A stretch of DNA of 64,000 bases from Arthrobacter castelli DSM 16402 (lineage in GTDB: Bacteria > Actinomycetota > Actinomycetes > Actinomycetales > Micrococcaceae): assembly GCF_000430705.1 (NCBI RefSeq), contig NZ_AUMN01000014.1, positions 62,001 to 126,000 of the forward strand. The letters are read 5' to 3'. The position numbers and the translations under genes were made by a program. This document shows positions 29,259-38,859 of this stretch, one piece after another (position 1 is the first letter of the stretch; each line of letters starts with the position of its first letter). The notes under the pieces were generated by a model. The model worked only from the letters and a program-made list of their open reading frames with translations. It was not told the DNA's origin and searched no databases.

Positions 29259-30866
29259 ATGAGTACCGAAGCCGAGCCCGGTCTGCATCCCGAACTGCAC
29301 ACCACCGCGGGAAAGATCGCCGACTTCCGCAAACGGCAGGCGGAATCCTTGTCTCCGACAGGCGCCGGCCCGATCGAACGGCAGCACGCCCGCGGCAAGG
29401 GCACCGCCCGCGAGCGCATCGACATGCTGGTCGACGAGGGTTCCTTCGTCGAATTCGATGCCCTGGCCGCGCACCAGTCCACCGCCTTCGGCATGGATGC
29501 CAAGCGGCCGCTGGGCGACGGCGTCGTCAGCGGTTACGGCACGGTCGACGGCCGGCCAATCGCCATCTACAGCCAGGACTTCACCGTCTACGGCGGTTCC
29601 TTGAGCAAGGCCAACGGCGAGAAAATCGTCAAGGTGCAGGAATTCGCCATGCGCAACGGCTGCCCGCTGGTGGGCATCAATGACGGCGGCGGTGCCCGGA
29701 TCCAGGAAGGCGTCGCCTCGCTGGCGATGTTCGCCGATATCTTCCGGAACAATGTCCACTCCTCCGGAGTGGTGCCGCAGATTTCGCTGATCATGGGCCC
29801 CTGTGCCGGAGGCGCGGCCTACTCCCCGGCGTTGACCGACTTCGTGGTGATGGTGGATAAGACGTCCCATATGTTCATCACCGGCCCGGACGTGATCAAG
29901 ACCGTCACCGGCGAGGACGTGGACATGGAAACGCTCGGAGGCGCCCGGTCCCACAACGCGACCACCGGCACATCGACGTACCTGGCCACCGACGAGTCCG
30001 ACGCCGTGGACTTTGTCCGTGAACTGCTGGATTTTCTGCCCTCGAACAATCTGGCCGAGGCACCACTGGTCGAATTCGACGAGGAACTGGAAGTCACCGA
30101 CGAGGACCTGTCCCTGGATGAGCTGATACCGGACTCGGCGAACCAGCCCTACGACATGCGCACCGTCATCGAGTCGATCGTCGACGACGGCCATTTCCTG
30201 CAGATGCAGGAGCTCTACGCGCCAAGCGTGATCACTGGGTACGGCCGCGTCGAGGGCCACACAGTCGGCATCGTCGCCAACCAGCCGCTGCAGTTCGCCG
30301 GCACGCTGGACATCGCCGCCAGCGAGAAGGCCGCCCGGTTCGTGAGGCACTGCGACGCCTTCAACATTCCGATCCTGACCTTCGTGGACGTTCCGGGTTT
30401 CCTGCCCGGCACCGACCAGGAGTTCAACGGCATCATCCGTCGCGGCGCCAAGCTGCTCTACGCCTACGCCGAGGCAACCGTCCCGCTGCTGACCGTCATC
30501 ACCCGCAAGGCCTACGGCGGCGCCTACATTGTGATGGGGTCCAAGAAACTTGGCGCCGACATCAACATCGCCTGGCCCACGGCGCAGATCGGCGTAATGG
30601 GCGCGCAGGGGGCGGTCAACATCCTCTACCGGAACCAGCTCAAGGCCGCGGCCGACGAGGGAAAAGACGTCGAACAGGTGCGCGCCGGGCTGATTGAGCA
30701 ATACGAGGAGGAACTGCTCAACCCGTACCAGGCCGCGGAACTGGGGTATATCGACTCCGTCATCGCTCCGGCGGACACCAGGATCCAGATCGTCCGCGGC
30801 CTGCGTGCATTGCGGGAGAAACGCGCCGCACTGCCGGCCAAAAAGCACGGGAACATCCCGCTGTGA
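29259..30866 (+). CDS. accD: Acyl-CoA carboxylase beta (carboxyltransferase) subunit
   Basis: Transfers CO2 from biotin to acetyl- or propionyl-CoA. 535 residues from the ATG at 29259, eight bases after GGAG; an upstream GTG at 29241 is less likely. Both crotonase-fold halves are present: the first with [13 protein letters not shown] and [17 protein letters not shown], the second with [16 protein letters not shown] and [14 protein letters not shown]. The length and these motifs match the AccD/PccB family of actinobacteria. Overlaps accE by 4 bp. Confidence 0.95.
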   Translation: MSTEAEPGLHPELHTTAGKIADFRKRQAESLSPTGAGPIERQHARGKGTARERIDMLVDEGSFVEFDALAAHQSTAFGMDAKRPLGDGVVSGYGTVDGRPIAIYSQDFTVYGGSLSKANGEKIVKVQEFAMRNGCPLVGINDGGGARIQEGVASLAMFADIFRNNVHSSGVVPQISLIMGPCAGGAAYSPALTDFVVMVDKTSHMFITGPDVIKTVTGEDVDMETLGGARSHNATTGTSTYLATDESDAVDFVRELLDFLPSNNLAEAPLVEFDEELEVTDEDLSLDELIPDSANQPYDMRTVIESIVDDGHFLQMQELYAPSVITGYGRVEGHTVGIVANQPLQFAGTLDIAASEKAARFVRHCDAFNIPILTFVDVPGFLPGTDQEFNGIIRRGAKLLYAYAEATVPLLTVITRKAYGGAYIVMGSKKLGADINIAWPTAQIGVMGAQGAVNILYRNQLKAAADEGKDVEQVRAGLIEQYEEELLNPYQAAELGYIDSVIAPADTRIQIVRGLRALREKRAALPAKKHGNIPL

Positions 30867-31132
30867 GCGCGGACAGCAACCGCGCCGGGCAGCCCGGCCG
30901 GCAGGCCCGCGACGATGTCCCGTCACCGGACGAGGCCCCGCTGCTGCAGGTGGTGCGCGGCAATCCCAGCACCGAAGAACTGTCCGCCCTCACCGCCGTC
31001 GTTCTCGGCCTGGCCGCTCCCGCCGAGCCATCGCGGCCGCGGCCCCAACGCGTGCGGTCGTGGATGCGCCGGCGCCAGCTGCGCCTGCAGCCCGCGCCCG
31101 GGCCGGGAGCGTGGCGCCGCAGCGGCCGCTGA
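30863..31132 (+). CDS. accE: Acyl-CoA carboxylase epsilon subunit
   Basis: 89 residues starting with GTG inside the accD stop codon. The middle [22 protein letters not shown] is the hallmark of the small AccE/PccE subunit that bridges alpha and beta subunits in actinobacterial complexes; the rest is Pro/Arg-rich and disordered. Confidence 0.92.
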   Translation: MSADSNRAGQPGRQARDDVPSPDEAPLLQVVRGNPSTEELSALTAVVLGLAAPAEPSRPRPQRVRSWMRRRQLRLQPAPGPGAWRRSGR

Positions 31133-31216
31133 TGTGCACAGCCGCTGTGCACTGCAGCCGCTGCCACCGCTGCCGGCACTTCGACTGACCGGCCAGAGCC
31201 AAGTAGGCTCGTCAGT

Positions 31217-32968
31217 GTGACTTACGATGCTTCCTCTGCTGACATGTCCGCAGCCGACTCTGCCGGCGCGACGTACCCTCATGACGTGACCTCGCGGCCG
31301 CAAACCGCCATCGACGGCGTTGCCGACGCGTTTGTCGAGACCCTGTTGGAACTCGATCCCGGATTTGCCACCTCGCTGGGGCTCCCCGGCTACGAGACGG
31401 AGTACCGGGACTACTCCCCGGCCGGCCATATCGCCTTGGCGGAAGCGACGCAGGAAATCCTCGACCGGCTGGACGACCTCGATCCGACGGACGAAGTGGA
31501 CCGGGTGACGCTGGATGCAATGCGGGAGCGCCTCGGCCTGGAACTGGAGATATTCGAGACCGGCTGGGACCTCGCGGCGCTGAACAATATTGCCTCACCC
31601 GCCCAGGAAATCCGGGCCATCTTCGATCTGATGCCCACGGACACAGTGCAGGACTGGATCCATATAGCCGGACGGCTGCACAACGTTCCGGACGCCATCT
31701 CCGGGTACATGTCGTCGCTGCGTGCGGCGGCAGAAGACGGCGTCGTCGCCGCCAAGCGCCAAGTGCGCACCGTCATCGGGCAGACCGAACGGTACGCCGA
31801 GGACGGCGGATTCTTCGACTCACTGGCCGCTTCCGCCGCCGAATCAGACGCAGAGGTCTCTGCGGATCTGGCCGGGCGGCTCAAGGAGGGGGCCCAGCGC
31901 GCCAAGCAGGCCTACCGCAACCTGTCGCAGATGCTCTCCGACGAGCTGCTGGAGGCCGCACCGGAAAACGACGCCGTCGGCCGCCAGTTCTATACACTGA
32001 TGTCCCGCCGCTTCCTCGGCTCCACTGTCGATCTGGAGGAGACCTACCAGTGGGGCATCGATGAGCTGGACCGGATCATCGCCGAGCAGGAAGACGTGGC
32101 GGACCAGATCTCCGCCGGCGCCGGCGTCGCCGAAGCGATCGAGGTGCTCGACGCCGACCCGCAGCGGCAGCTGCAGGGAACCGAAAGCCTGCAGCAGTGG
32201 ATGCAGCAACTCGCCAACAAGGCAGTTGAGGAACTGGCCGGCACCCACTTCAGGATTCCGGACATCATGCGCACCATTGAGTGCCGCATTGCCCCGACCC
32301 AGGAAGGCGGCATCTACTACACCGGCCCCAGCGACGACTTCTCCCGCCCCGGGCGCATGTGGTGGTCGGTGCCGGAGGGCGAAGACACCTTCACCACCTG
32401 GCGGGAGACAACCACCGTCTACCACGAAGGCGTACCCGGACATCACCTGCAGATCGGCACGGCAACATACCAGCGCGGTCTGCTGAACAACTGGCGGCGC
32501 AATGCCTGCTGGGTCTCCGGCCATGGCGAAGGCTGGGCGCTCTGTGCCGAGCGGCTGATGTCCGACCTGGGCTATCTGGACGACCCGGGCGACCGACTGG
32601 GCATGCTGGACGGGCAGCGGATGCGCGCCGCCCGCGTCGTCTTCGACATCGGCGTGCACCTCGGCCTTGAAATGCCGCAGCGCTGGGGATCCGGTGTCTG
32701 GACCGCCGAGAAAGGGTACGAGTTCCTCAAGCAGAACATGTCGATCAGCGAAGGCCAGCTGGAGTTCGAGTTCACCCGCTACCTGGGATGGCCGGGCCAG
32801 GCGCCGTCCTACAAAATCGGCCAGCGGCTCTGGGAGGAAATCCGCGACACCGTCGAGGAGCAGGAAGGTGACCGGTTCGACCAGAGCGCATTCCACACCC
32901 GCGCCTTGAACATGGGTTCCGTGGGGCTGGATACGCTGCGCCGCGCCTTGACCGCACCACGCGATTGA
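31217..32968 (+). CDS. DUF885-family metallopeptidase-like protein
   Basis: 583 residues, helix-rich, no signal peptide or membrane segment. The zinc motif HEGVPGHH at 403-410 and the downstream HGEGWALCAE (third ligand Glu) and YLGWPGQAPSYKIG segments are those of DUF885 proteins, which resemble M3/M32 peptidases. The substrate is unknown, but a cytosolic oligopeptidase is plausible. Start GTG at 31217. It lies after accE on the same strand but with an 84-bp gap, so co-transcription is uncertain. Confidence 0.9.
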   Translation: MTYDASSADMSAADSAGATYPHDVTSRPQTAIDGVADAFVETLLELDPGFATSLGLPGYETEYRDYSPAGHIALAEATQEILDRLDDLDPTDEVDRVTLDAMRERLGLELEIFETGWDLAALNNIASPAQEIRAIFDLMPTDTVQDWIHIAGRLHNVPDAISGYMSSLRAAAEDGVVAAKRQVRTVIGQTERYAEDGGFFDSLAASAAESDAEVSADLAGRLKEGAQRAKQAYRNLSQMLSDELLEAAPENDAVGRQFYTLMSRRFLGSTVDLEETYQWGIDELDRIIAEQEDVADQISAGAGVAEAIEVLDADPQRQLQGTESLQQWMQQLANKAVEELAGTHFRIPDIMRTIECRIAPTQEGGIYYTGPSDDFSRPGRMWWSVPEGEDTFTTWRETTTVYHEGVPGHHLQIGTATYQRGLLNNWRRNACWVSGHGEGWALCAERLMSDLGYLDDPGDRLGMLDGQRMRAARVVFDIGVHLGLEMPQRWGSGVWTAEKGYEFLKQNMSISEGQLEFEFTRYLGWPGQAPSYKIGQRLWEEIRDTVEEQEGDRFDQSAFHTRALNMGSVGLDTLRRALTAPRD

Positions 32969-33080
32969 TTCTTGTCACACCGGCTCCGGGAATAGCATCA
33001 CATCATGGCTGAATGGTGCGGCTGCGGGCGGATGAACCTGCCGGCACCAGCAGTCTCCTGCGTAACATTTCTTCTTACCA

Positions 33081-33095
33081 GCTAACTCTGTTAGC
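33081..33095. promoter_or_regulatory. Palindrome just upstream of the dicarboxylate symporter gene
   Basis: GCTAACTCTGTTAGC is a perfect 6-3-6 dyad, 22 bp ahead of the GTG start. Its position fits a repressor site over the promoter or leader. Confidence 0.5.
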
Positions 33096-33117
33096 CAAGC
33101 TCGCCTAGTGTTGCCGG

Positions 33118-34557
33118 GTGACTTCTTCAAATACCCGCGCCCCGGAGCCGGCAGCGCCCGCAAAGTTCAAGCTCCCGAAATGGATGACGTCCTTCGGCCC
33201 GCAGATCATCATCGCCCTGGTCGCGGGCCTGTTGCTCGGACTGTTGGCCAAGCAACTGGGCGAAGGCCCCGACGGCGCGCCCAATGCGCTGACGGCCACC
33301 CTGGAGACCATCGGCTCCAGTTATGTGACGCTGCTGAAGACAGCCGTGATCCCGCTGATCTTCACCGCCGTCGTCAGCAGCATTTCGAACCTGAAGCAGG
33401 TCTCCAACGCTGCCCGGCTGGCCTGGCGCACGCTGCTCTGGTTTGGCATCACGGCGCTGATCGCCGTGATGATCGGCATGGCCCTGGGCACCATCCTGCA
33501 GCCCGGCGCTAACACGGGCGCCGAACAGCCACCAGGCTATACCGGCGGCACCGGCAGCTGGTGGGCGTTCCTGCAGGGCATCATCCCGCAGAACTTCCTC
33601 GGCCTCGCCGCCGAAACCGAGATGGAAGAGGCGGGAACGGCCGTGACCTCGCTGAGCTTCAACGTGCTGCAGCTGCTGGTCGTTGCCGCCGCCGTCGGCA
33701 TCGCGGCCCTGAAAGTCGGCGAAGCCGCCGAACCTTTCCTGAGGCTCAATGCCTCGGCACTGGCGATCATCCAGAAGGTGCTGTGGTGGATCATCCGGCT
33801 GGCGCCGCTGGGCACCGTGGGACTGATCGGCCGCGCCGTGGCCACCTACGGCTGGGACACCATCGGCTCGCTGGGCAAGTTCACGCTGGCCATTTACCTG
33901 GGCCTGTTCCTGGTGCTGTTTGTGGTGTATCCGGTGCTGATCCGCAGCCACGGGTTGTCCGTCAAGCAGTACTTCTCCGGCGCCTGGCCGGCGATCCAGC
34001 TGGCCTTCGTCTCCCGGTCGTCCGTGGGCACGTTGCCGCTGACCCAGCGGGTGGCTGAACGTAACCTCGGCGTTCCGCGCAGTTACGCCTCCTTCGCCGT
34101 CCCGCTCGGCGCCACCACCAAAATGGATGGTTGCGCCGCCATCTACCCCGCCGTCGCGGCGATCTTCGTCGCCCAGTTCTACGGCGTGCAGTTGGACGTC
34201 ACCCACTACCTGCTGATCGCGCTGGTCTCCGTGCTGGGCTCGGCCGCCACCGCGGGCACCACCGGCGCCGTGGTGATGCTCACGCTCACCCTCTCGACGC
34301 TGGGGCTGCCGCTGGCCGGCGTCGGACTGCTGCTCGCCGTCGATCCACTGGTCGACATGGGACGCACCGCCGTCAACGTGGCGGGCCAGGCGCTGGTGCC
34401 AACCATTGTCGCCAAGCGCGAAGGCATCCTGGATCCGGAGCTGTACAACGCTCCGCGTCACGGTGACCCGTTCGCCGACGACGGTACTGATGGTGCAGGG
34501 CGGGACACGGCTTCCGGGCAGGACGCGGCGGAGGAAACTGCGCCTTCACGCGCCTAG
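33118..34557 (+). CDS. Dicarboxylate/amino acid:cation symporter (DAACS/SDF family)
   Basis: 479 residues with eight long hydrophobic helices and two re-entrant loops. The second half carries the family core: SRSSVGTLP (serine-rich loop), GATTKMDGCA (GATxNMDG-type cation and substrate motif, Lys in place of Asn), and GTTGAVVMLTLTLSTLGLPLAG. Such proteins import C4-dicarboxylates or glutamate with Na+ or H+. The substrate is not decidable from sequence. Start GTG at 33118. A palindrome sits 22 bp upstream. Confidence 0.92.
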   Translation: MTSSNTRAPEPAAPAKFKLPKWMTSFGPQIIIALVAGLLLGLLAKQLGEGPDGAPNALTATLETIGSSYVTLLKTAVIPLIFTAVVSSISNLKQVSNAARLAWRTLLWFGITALIAVMIGMALGTILQPGANTGAEQPPGYTGGTGSWWAFLQGIIPQNFLGLAAETEMEEAGTAVTSLSFNVLQLLVVAAAVGIAALKVGEAAEPFLRLNASALAIIQKVLWWIIRLAPLGTVGLIGRAVATYGWDTIGSLGKFTLAIYLGLFLVLFVVYPVLIRSHGLSVKQYFSGAWPAIQLAFVSRSSVGTLPLTQRVAERNLGVPRSYASFAVPLGATTKMDGCAAIYPAVAAIFVAQFYGVQLDVTHYLLIALVSVLGSAATAGTTGAVVMLTLTLSTLGLPLAGVGLLLAVDPLVDMGRTAVNVAGQALVPTIVAKREGILDPELYNAPRHGDPFADDGTDGAGRDTASGQDAAEETAPSRA

Positions 34558-34754
34558 ACCGGCTACGGGCCTGAATCGACAGAGCCGGGCAGTGCCACTA
34601 CGGCGGCGCCGCCCGGCCCTGGGTCGTTCTTGTCGAACTTGCATCACCAAATCGAATCCCCCGCATTGGACGACGGTCCAAACCCCGGAAACTGAGCGGA
34701 AACCAGCAAAGGGGTTGGGGGTTACGTCATCGGGGCCGTCGGAATGCTCCCCTC

Positions 34755-34922
34755 GTTCTCCCGGTTGACATTCGAGCACAGCACAGATGCTCTCAAGTGT
34801 GCTGAACCGTATCGCTCGTGCCTTACCGTTCTTGAGGTTGCTGAGGTGTGCCATAGTGATTCCGACGCGCGCACTGAGCCGGTCAGAGGCGTCTTACGTC
34901 CGGCAAGTATCACGTCCAGAAA
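34755..34922 (-). pseudogene. Frameshifted small XRE-type helix-turn-helix regulator
   Basis: Minus-strand reading gives LDVILAGRKTPLT in one frame and then, after a shift near 34890, RLSARVGITMAHLSNLKNGKA and IRFSTLESICAVLECQPGE. Joined, this is a typical 70-residue Cro/CI-type regulator of the kind common in actinobacteria. The first codons are missing where the transposase fragment begins, so it is dead. Confidence 0.7.
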
Positions 34923-34923
34923 C

Positions 34924-35096
34924 CGCGCCCGGTACGCCGCGGCCAAATACATCGAAATCTTCTACAAACGCGACCGGCCGCACTCCACCCTGTGCTACAT
35001 CACCCCACACGAGGCCTGCCCAGGACACCCACTCATCGTCCGCAGAAACCCCTGTGGCATAAAGAAAACCAGAATCAGTGTCCAGAAACGTTGACA
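34924..35096 (+). mobile_element. IS3-family transposase 3' remnant with terminal repeat
   Basis: Plus-strand ARYAAAKYIEIFYKRDRPHS and TLCYITPHEA match the end of the integrase core of IS3-family OrfB. After the frame ends the sequence reaches TGTCCAGAAACGTTGACA (35079-35096), which read in reverse begins TGTCAACGTTTCTGGACA, a typical IS3-group end. The left part of the element is gone. Confidence 0.75.
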
Positions 35097-35235
35097 CGCT
35101 CCATTCGCCCACCGTTTATCTGGTGCGGCAGTGAGAATCATTTTCCGATATTGTTCTACGGGTGAGGAAGTTGGTTGAAAAGTATTCCGCCTGTACGTTG
35201 TTTGCAGTAACTATACGAAACAAATGTGAGAATTC

Positions 35236-35754
35236 ATGACACGGATGAAGAAGACTGCAGCCATAACCGCAGCTCTGCTCTCGGGTTCAATGATTTTTGG
35301 TACGTTACCAGCCACAGCCGCCCCATCCGGACATGGATCCGGTTCTTCGCGGACGGTACCCGTTTTACCCCGGAAAACCATGGGAGGCTTCACCTCCGTC
35401 GAATGGAACGCGATTGCCAGGAACGCAGAAAAGGCCGGTGACCGGGTCAGTGCACAAGCTGCCCGCCAGGCAGCTAAGACCGCACAGGGTGGCTCCACTG
35501 CTGGGGGTGGCGCGGTCCAACCAGCCAACATCATTACGACTCTCGGCAAGAAGGCGCTCGTTGCCGCGCTACGCTACGCTGGCCCGAAGCTGCCCAAACC
35601 GATGCGCCCCTATGCTCACAAGCTCGCAAACGTCATCGAGGAAGTCAGCGAATTTCAGGAAGGGGCCCTGATTACCGCGTTCCAGCAAGTGCGCGTCCCC
35701 TACGACGTGGCGGCTACCGCAGCTAAGTGGTGCGTCGTGTTTCTCGGCTTTTAG
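35236..35754 (+). CDS. Small secreted protein of unknown function
   Basis: 172 residues. A basic start (MTRMKK) and hydrophobic stretch ending in PATAA form a clear Sec signal peptide with cleavage near residue 29. The mature part is Gly/Ser-rich to about residue 95, then a helical, cationic and amphipathic C-terminal segment of about 75 residues (LGKKALVAALRYAGPKLPKP at its front) ending in a hydrophobic tail with a single Cys (AAKWCVVFLGF). I do not recognise the family. The next gene encodes a four-helix membrane protein and the stretch follows IS debris, an arrangement seen for bacteriocin plus immunity pairs; that role is a guess. AT-richer than its neighbours. The RBS is weak (GTGAG). 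Confidence 0.7.
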   Translation: MTRMKKTAAITAALLSGSMIFGTLPATAAPSGHGSGSSRTVPVLPRKTMGGFTSVEWNAIARNAEKAGDRVSAQAARQAAKTAQGGSTAGGGAVQPANIITTLGKKALVAALRYAGPKLPKPMRPYAHKLANVIEEVSEFQEGALITAFQQVRVPYDVAATAAKWCVVFLGF

Positions 35755-35765
35755 GCCTGAAGCAA

Positions 35766-36227
35766 GTGGATAACAGGGACGCTGTGCCCAGGTCCGGTGA
35801 ACGGCTACCTCCGCTTAGTGTGGGACACAAGATTCTGTTCGGCCTTTGGTTGTTCGCAATCCTGATAATCGTGGCGCTGCCAATGATTGGCGGCTATTAT
35901 GGCGCGGTCTTGATTTACACAGCCGATGTGGTTTATCCGGGTGTCAGGCCCTGGGTCACCCCGATTATGGCGGGCATTTTTGTCGCCTGGCTGGTCGCCA
36001 GCCATATTGTCGAGTTGTTACTGCGTCGTAGCTTTCCGCCCCGCCTTGTGGTCCTCAGGGAAATCGTGTCGACATTGATCGGCCTATTGATCCTCGCCGT
36101 GCTCTACGGTCTTGTGTTCACCGAGGCAATGGCTTCGTTCGTTGCTGCTGTGATTGCCAGCGCCTTGTTCCTCGCATGCGCCCCTTTGATCCAGTTCCTC
36201 GAAAAACGGGCACCTGAACGATCGTGA
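35766..36227 (+). CDS. Four-helix membrane protein next to the secreted protein
   Basis: Unrecognised integral membrane protein of about 153 residues with four hydrophobic helices and little outside them. The frame is open from GTG 35727, overlapping the secreted-protein gene; GTG at 35766, 12 bp after that stop, is chosen because it avoids the overlap, but neither has a good ribosome site. Close linkage to a secreted cationic protein makes an immunity, export or anchoring role conceivable. It is separated from maf by 83 bp. Confidence 0.6.
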   Translation: MDNRDAVPRSGERLPPLSVGHKILFGLWLFAILIIVALPMIGGYYGAVLIYTADVVYPGVRPWVTPIMAGIFVAWLVASHIVELLLRRSFPPRLVVLREIVSTLIGLLILAVLYGLVFTEAMASFVAAVIASALFLACAPLIQFLEKRAPERS

Positions 36228-36310
36228 CCCCGGCCAATAGACGTTTCCGAATTCCGGGGCCTGCTGGACAACTAACGACCACCAGCCACCAGACGGCATA
36301 AGGTGGAAGC

Positions 36311-36928
36311 GTGTCCGATCCAGAATTGATACTTGCTTCCGCTTCCCCCGCCCGCACCAAGCTGCTGGCCGACGCCGGCATCGCACACCGGGTGATGGTG
36401 TCCGACGTCGACGAAGATGCCGTCACTGCCGCCGCGGCGGTGACCGATCCGCATGAGATGGCCCTGCTATTGGCCCGGGCAAAATGCGAAGCCGTGGCGG
36501 CCAACTATTCCGGCTCCGGGCTGGTGCTGGGCTGCGATTCGGTCTTCGAGTTCGACGGCGCTGCGTACGGTAAGCCGTACACCGAGGCCGCTGCCAGGGA
36601 ACGGATTCTGCAGATGCGCGGCAAGTCAGGCGTGCTGCACACCGGACACTGGCTGATCGACTCCCGCCAATCCGCCGCAGGCGCAGTCGCTTCGGCGACG
36701 GTTCACTTCGCCGATATGACGAACCAGGAGGTCGACGCCTACGTGGCCACGTCCGAGCCCTTGAACGTGGCCGGTTCCTTCACCATCGACAGCTACGGGG
36801 CCGCATTCATTACCTCCGTCGACGGCGACGCCCACGCCATCGTCGGCTTGAGCGTGTCGACCCTGCGATCATTGCTGGCCCGGGTGGGAGTTTCCATCAC
36901 CGATCTGTGGCAAGCACCTGCTTCGTAG
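36311..36928 (+). CDS. Maf-family nucleoside triphosphate pyrophosphatase
   Basis: 205 residues. ASASPARTKLL at residues 9-19 is the Maf phosphate-binding signature; GCDSVFEF and GKPYTEAAARERI follow, and the C-terminal FTIDSYGAAFITSVDGD is typical. These enzymes hydrolyse non-canonical or canonical NTPs to monophosphates as house-cleaning. GTG start. In actinobacteria maf often lies between the small and the biotinylated acyl-CoA carboxylase genes, as here. Confidence 0.93.
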   Translation: MSDPELILASASPARTKLLADAGIAHRVMVSDVDEDAVTAAAAVTDPHEMALLLARAKCEAVAANYSGSGLVLGCDSVFEFDGAAYGKPYTEAAARERILQMRGKSGVLHTGHWLIDSRQSAAGAVASATVHFADMTNQEVDAYVATSEPLNVAGSFTIDSYGAAFITSVDGDAHAIVGLSVSTLRSLLARVGVSITDLWQAPAS

Positions 36929-36942
36929 CTGAAGGCCGCACG

Positions 36943-36961
36943 TTTGTAGCATCCCTACAAA
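36943..36961. promoter_or_regulatory. Inverted repeat upstream of the biotin carboxylase gene
   Basis: TTTGTAG-CATCC-CTACAAA is a perfect 7-5-7 dyad, 93 bp before the accA-type start and 15 bp after the maf stop. A half-site TTTGTAGG also occurs at 29136-29143 upstream of accD. It may be a shared carboxylase operator or a short terminator for maf. Confidence 0.4.
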
Positions 36962-37053
36962 ATCCGTGCCCCTCCCACGCAGATACGGCATGAATCGTAG
37001 GCGAAAACCGCAAAAAGGGGTTAAGCTCCACAAGAGATTAATAAGGAGCCGCC

Positions 37054-38844
37054 GTGATCAGTAACCCCATGCCCGAATCCGACGCATCACCTATCACCAA
37101 GGTGCTGATTGCCAACCGGGGGGAAATCGCCGTACGCGTGATCCGTGCCGCCAGGGATGAAGGCATCGATTCGGTGGCCGTCTACGCTGAGCCGGACCGG
37201 GACGCCGTTCATGTGCGCCTGGCCGACGAGGCGTACGCGCTGGGAGGATCAACCGCCGCGGATTCTTATCTGATGATGGACAAGGTGCTCCGCGCCGCGG
37301 AGCAGTCCGGCGCCGATGCCATCCACCCCGGCTACGGGTTCCTGTCCGAAAATGCCGACTTCGCCCGGCAGGTGATTGATGCCGGGCTGACCTGGATTGG
37401 TCCGCCGCCGTCGGCCATCTCCTCGCTGGGCGACAAAGTCCGCGCCCGGCATATCGCAGAGGAAGTCGGCGCGCCGCTGGTGCCGGGCACCAAAGATCCC
37501 GTCTCATCCGCGCAGGAAGTCCTCGATTTCGCCGACCAGCATGGCCTGCCCTTGGCCATCAAGGCCGCCTACGGAGGAGGCGGCCGGGGCATCAAGGTCG
37601 CCCGGACCCGCGAGGAAATCCCGCAGATGTTCGATTCCGCCGTCCGGGAGGCCACCGCCGCGTTCGGCCGCGGCGAATGCTTCATTGAGCGGTTCCTGGA
37701 CGCCCCACGGCACGTCGAAACGCAGTGCCTGGCCGATGCGGCCGGACACGTCGTGGTGATATCGACCCGGGACTGCTCGCTGCAGCGGCGCAACCAGAAG
37801 CTGGTGGAAGAAGCACCGGCCCCGTTCCTCACCGACCAGCAGAATGAACGGCTGTACGAATCGTCCAAGGCGATCCTGGCCACGGCGGGCTACCAGGGCG
37901 CCGGCACCTGCGAATTCCTGGTCGGCCGTGACGGGACCATCTCATTCCTGGAGGTCAATACCCGGCTGCAGGTGGAGCACCCGGTCTCCGAAGAGGTCAC
38001 CGGCATCGACCTGGTGCGTGAACAGTTCCGGCTGGCCCGTGGCGAGGAACTGGGCTATGACGACCCGCCGGTTCACGGTCATTCCTTCGAGTTCCGGATC
38101 AATGGCGAAGACCCCGGACGCGGCTTCCTGCCCCAGCCGGGCACGGTGGCGGCGCTGAAGCTGCCGGCCGGGCCGGGAGTACGGGTGGATTCGGGCATCG
38201 AGGCAGGCGAAGTGATCGGCGGAAACTTCGACTCCATGCTGGCCAAGCTCATTGTCACCGGTCCGACCCGCCGTCACGCCATCGAACGGTCCCGCCGTGC
38301 GCTGGCCGAAACACACATCGAAGGCATGCCATCAGTGCTCCCCTTCCACACCGCCGTCGTCAATGATCCGGCCTTTGCCCCTGCAGAGGGACCCTTCACC
38401 GTCCACACCCGCTGGATCGAGGACGAATTCGCCAACAACCTCCCGGCCTACGACGGCATACCCGAGGCATCAAACGCCGACGACGACCGCCAGCGGGTCA
38501 CCGTGGAAGTGGGCGGCAAGCGCCTTGAGGTGGTGCTGCCGGCCGGTCTGGGTTCGGCTTCGTCCAGCAGCAACGGCTCCAGGAAGAAGAAATCGCGGAG
38601 CCGCTCCAGTACACCGGCAACGGCCAGCGGCGAGGACCTGGCGTCACCGATGCAGGGCACCATCGTCAAGGTCGCCGTCGGCGACGGCGACAGCGTCGCC
38701 GAGGGGGACCTGGTGGTCGTGCTGGAGGCGATGAAGATGGAACAGCCACTCACTGCCCACAAGGCCGGCCGGGTGTCCGGCCTGAAGGCCCAGCCGGGCG
38801 ATACCGTCTCGGCCGGAAGCGTGCTGGCCAGCATCGTGGACTAG
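37054..38844 (+). CDS. Acetyl/propionyl-CoA carboxylase alpha subunit (biotin carboxylase and carrier domain)
   Basis: Carboxylates its own biotin at the expense of ATP and bicarbonate. 596 residues: biotin carboxylase domains at about 13-455 ([39 protein letters not shown] nucleotide loop, [14 protein letters not shown]), a Ser/Lys/Arg-rich linker near 490-515, and a biotinyl domain whose EAMKM motif puts biotin on Lys561. Works with AccD and AccE encoded at 29259-31132. GTG start preceded by AAGGAG at good spacing. Confidence 0.95.
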   Translation: MISNPMPESDASPITKVLIANRGEIAVRVIRAARDEGIDSVAVYAEPDRDAVHVRLADEAYALGGSTAADSYLMMDKVLRAAEQSGADAIHPGYGFLSENADFARQVIDAGLTWIGPPPSAISSLGDKVRARHIAEEVGAPLVPGTKDPVSSAQEVLDFADQHGLPLAIKAAYGGGGRGIKVARTREEIPQMFDSAVREATAAFGRGECFIERFLDAPRHVETQCLADAAGHVVVISTRDCSLQRRNQKLVEEAPAPFLTDQQNERLYESSKAILATAGYQGAGTCEFLVGRDGTISFLEVNTRLQVEHPVSEEVTGIDLVREQFRLARGEELGYDDPPVHGHSFEFRINGEDPGRGFLPQPGTVAALKLPAGPGVRVDSGIEAGEVIGGNFDSMLAKLIVTGPTRRHAIERSRRALAETHIEGMPSVLPFHTAVVNDPAFAPAEGPFTVHTRWIEDEFANNLPAYDGIPEASNADDDRQRVTVEVGGKRLEVVLPAGLGSASSSSNGSRKKKSRSRSSTPATASGEDLASPMQGTIVKVAVGDGDSVAEGDLVVVLEAMKMEQPLTAHKAGRVSGLKAQPGDTVSAGSVLASIVD

Positions 38845-38859
38845 TGCCTCGTCAGGCGG

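Larger units (their letters stand above)
34558..35235. other. Gene-poor patch with transposase and regulator remnants
   Basis: This 678-bp stretch between the symporter and a small secreted-protein gene has no intact gene. It holds a frameshifted XRE regulator (minus strand), the C-terminal end of an IS3-type transposase with what looks like its terminal inverted repeat, and a clearly AT-richer leader from about 35100. The mix marks it as an insertion hot spot. Confidence 0.7.

Noticed and set aside
29175-30926. 583-codon frame antisense to accD
   Set aside because: Mirror frame of a highly conserved gene; no motif and no ribosome site.
33127-34461. 444-codon frame antisense to the symporter
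   Set aside because: Its His/Gln/Asp-rich, soluble sequence is what reverse reading of hydrophobic codons produces.
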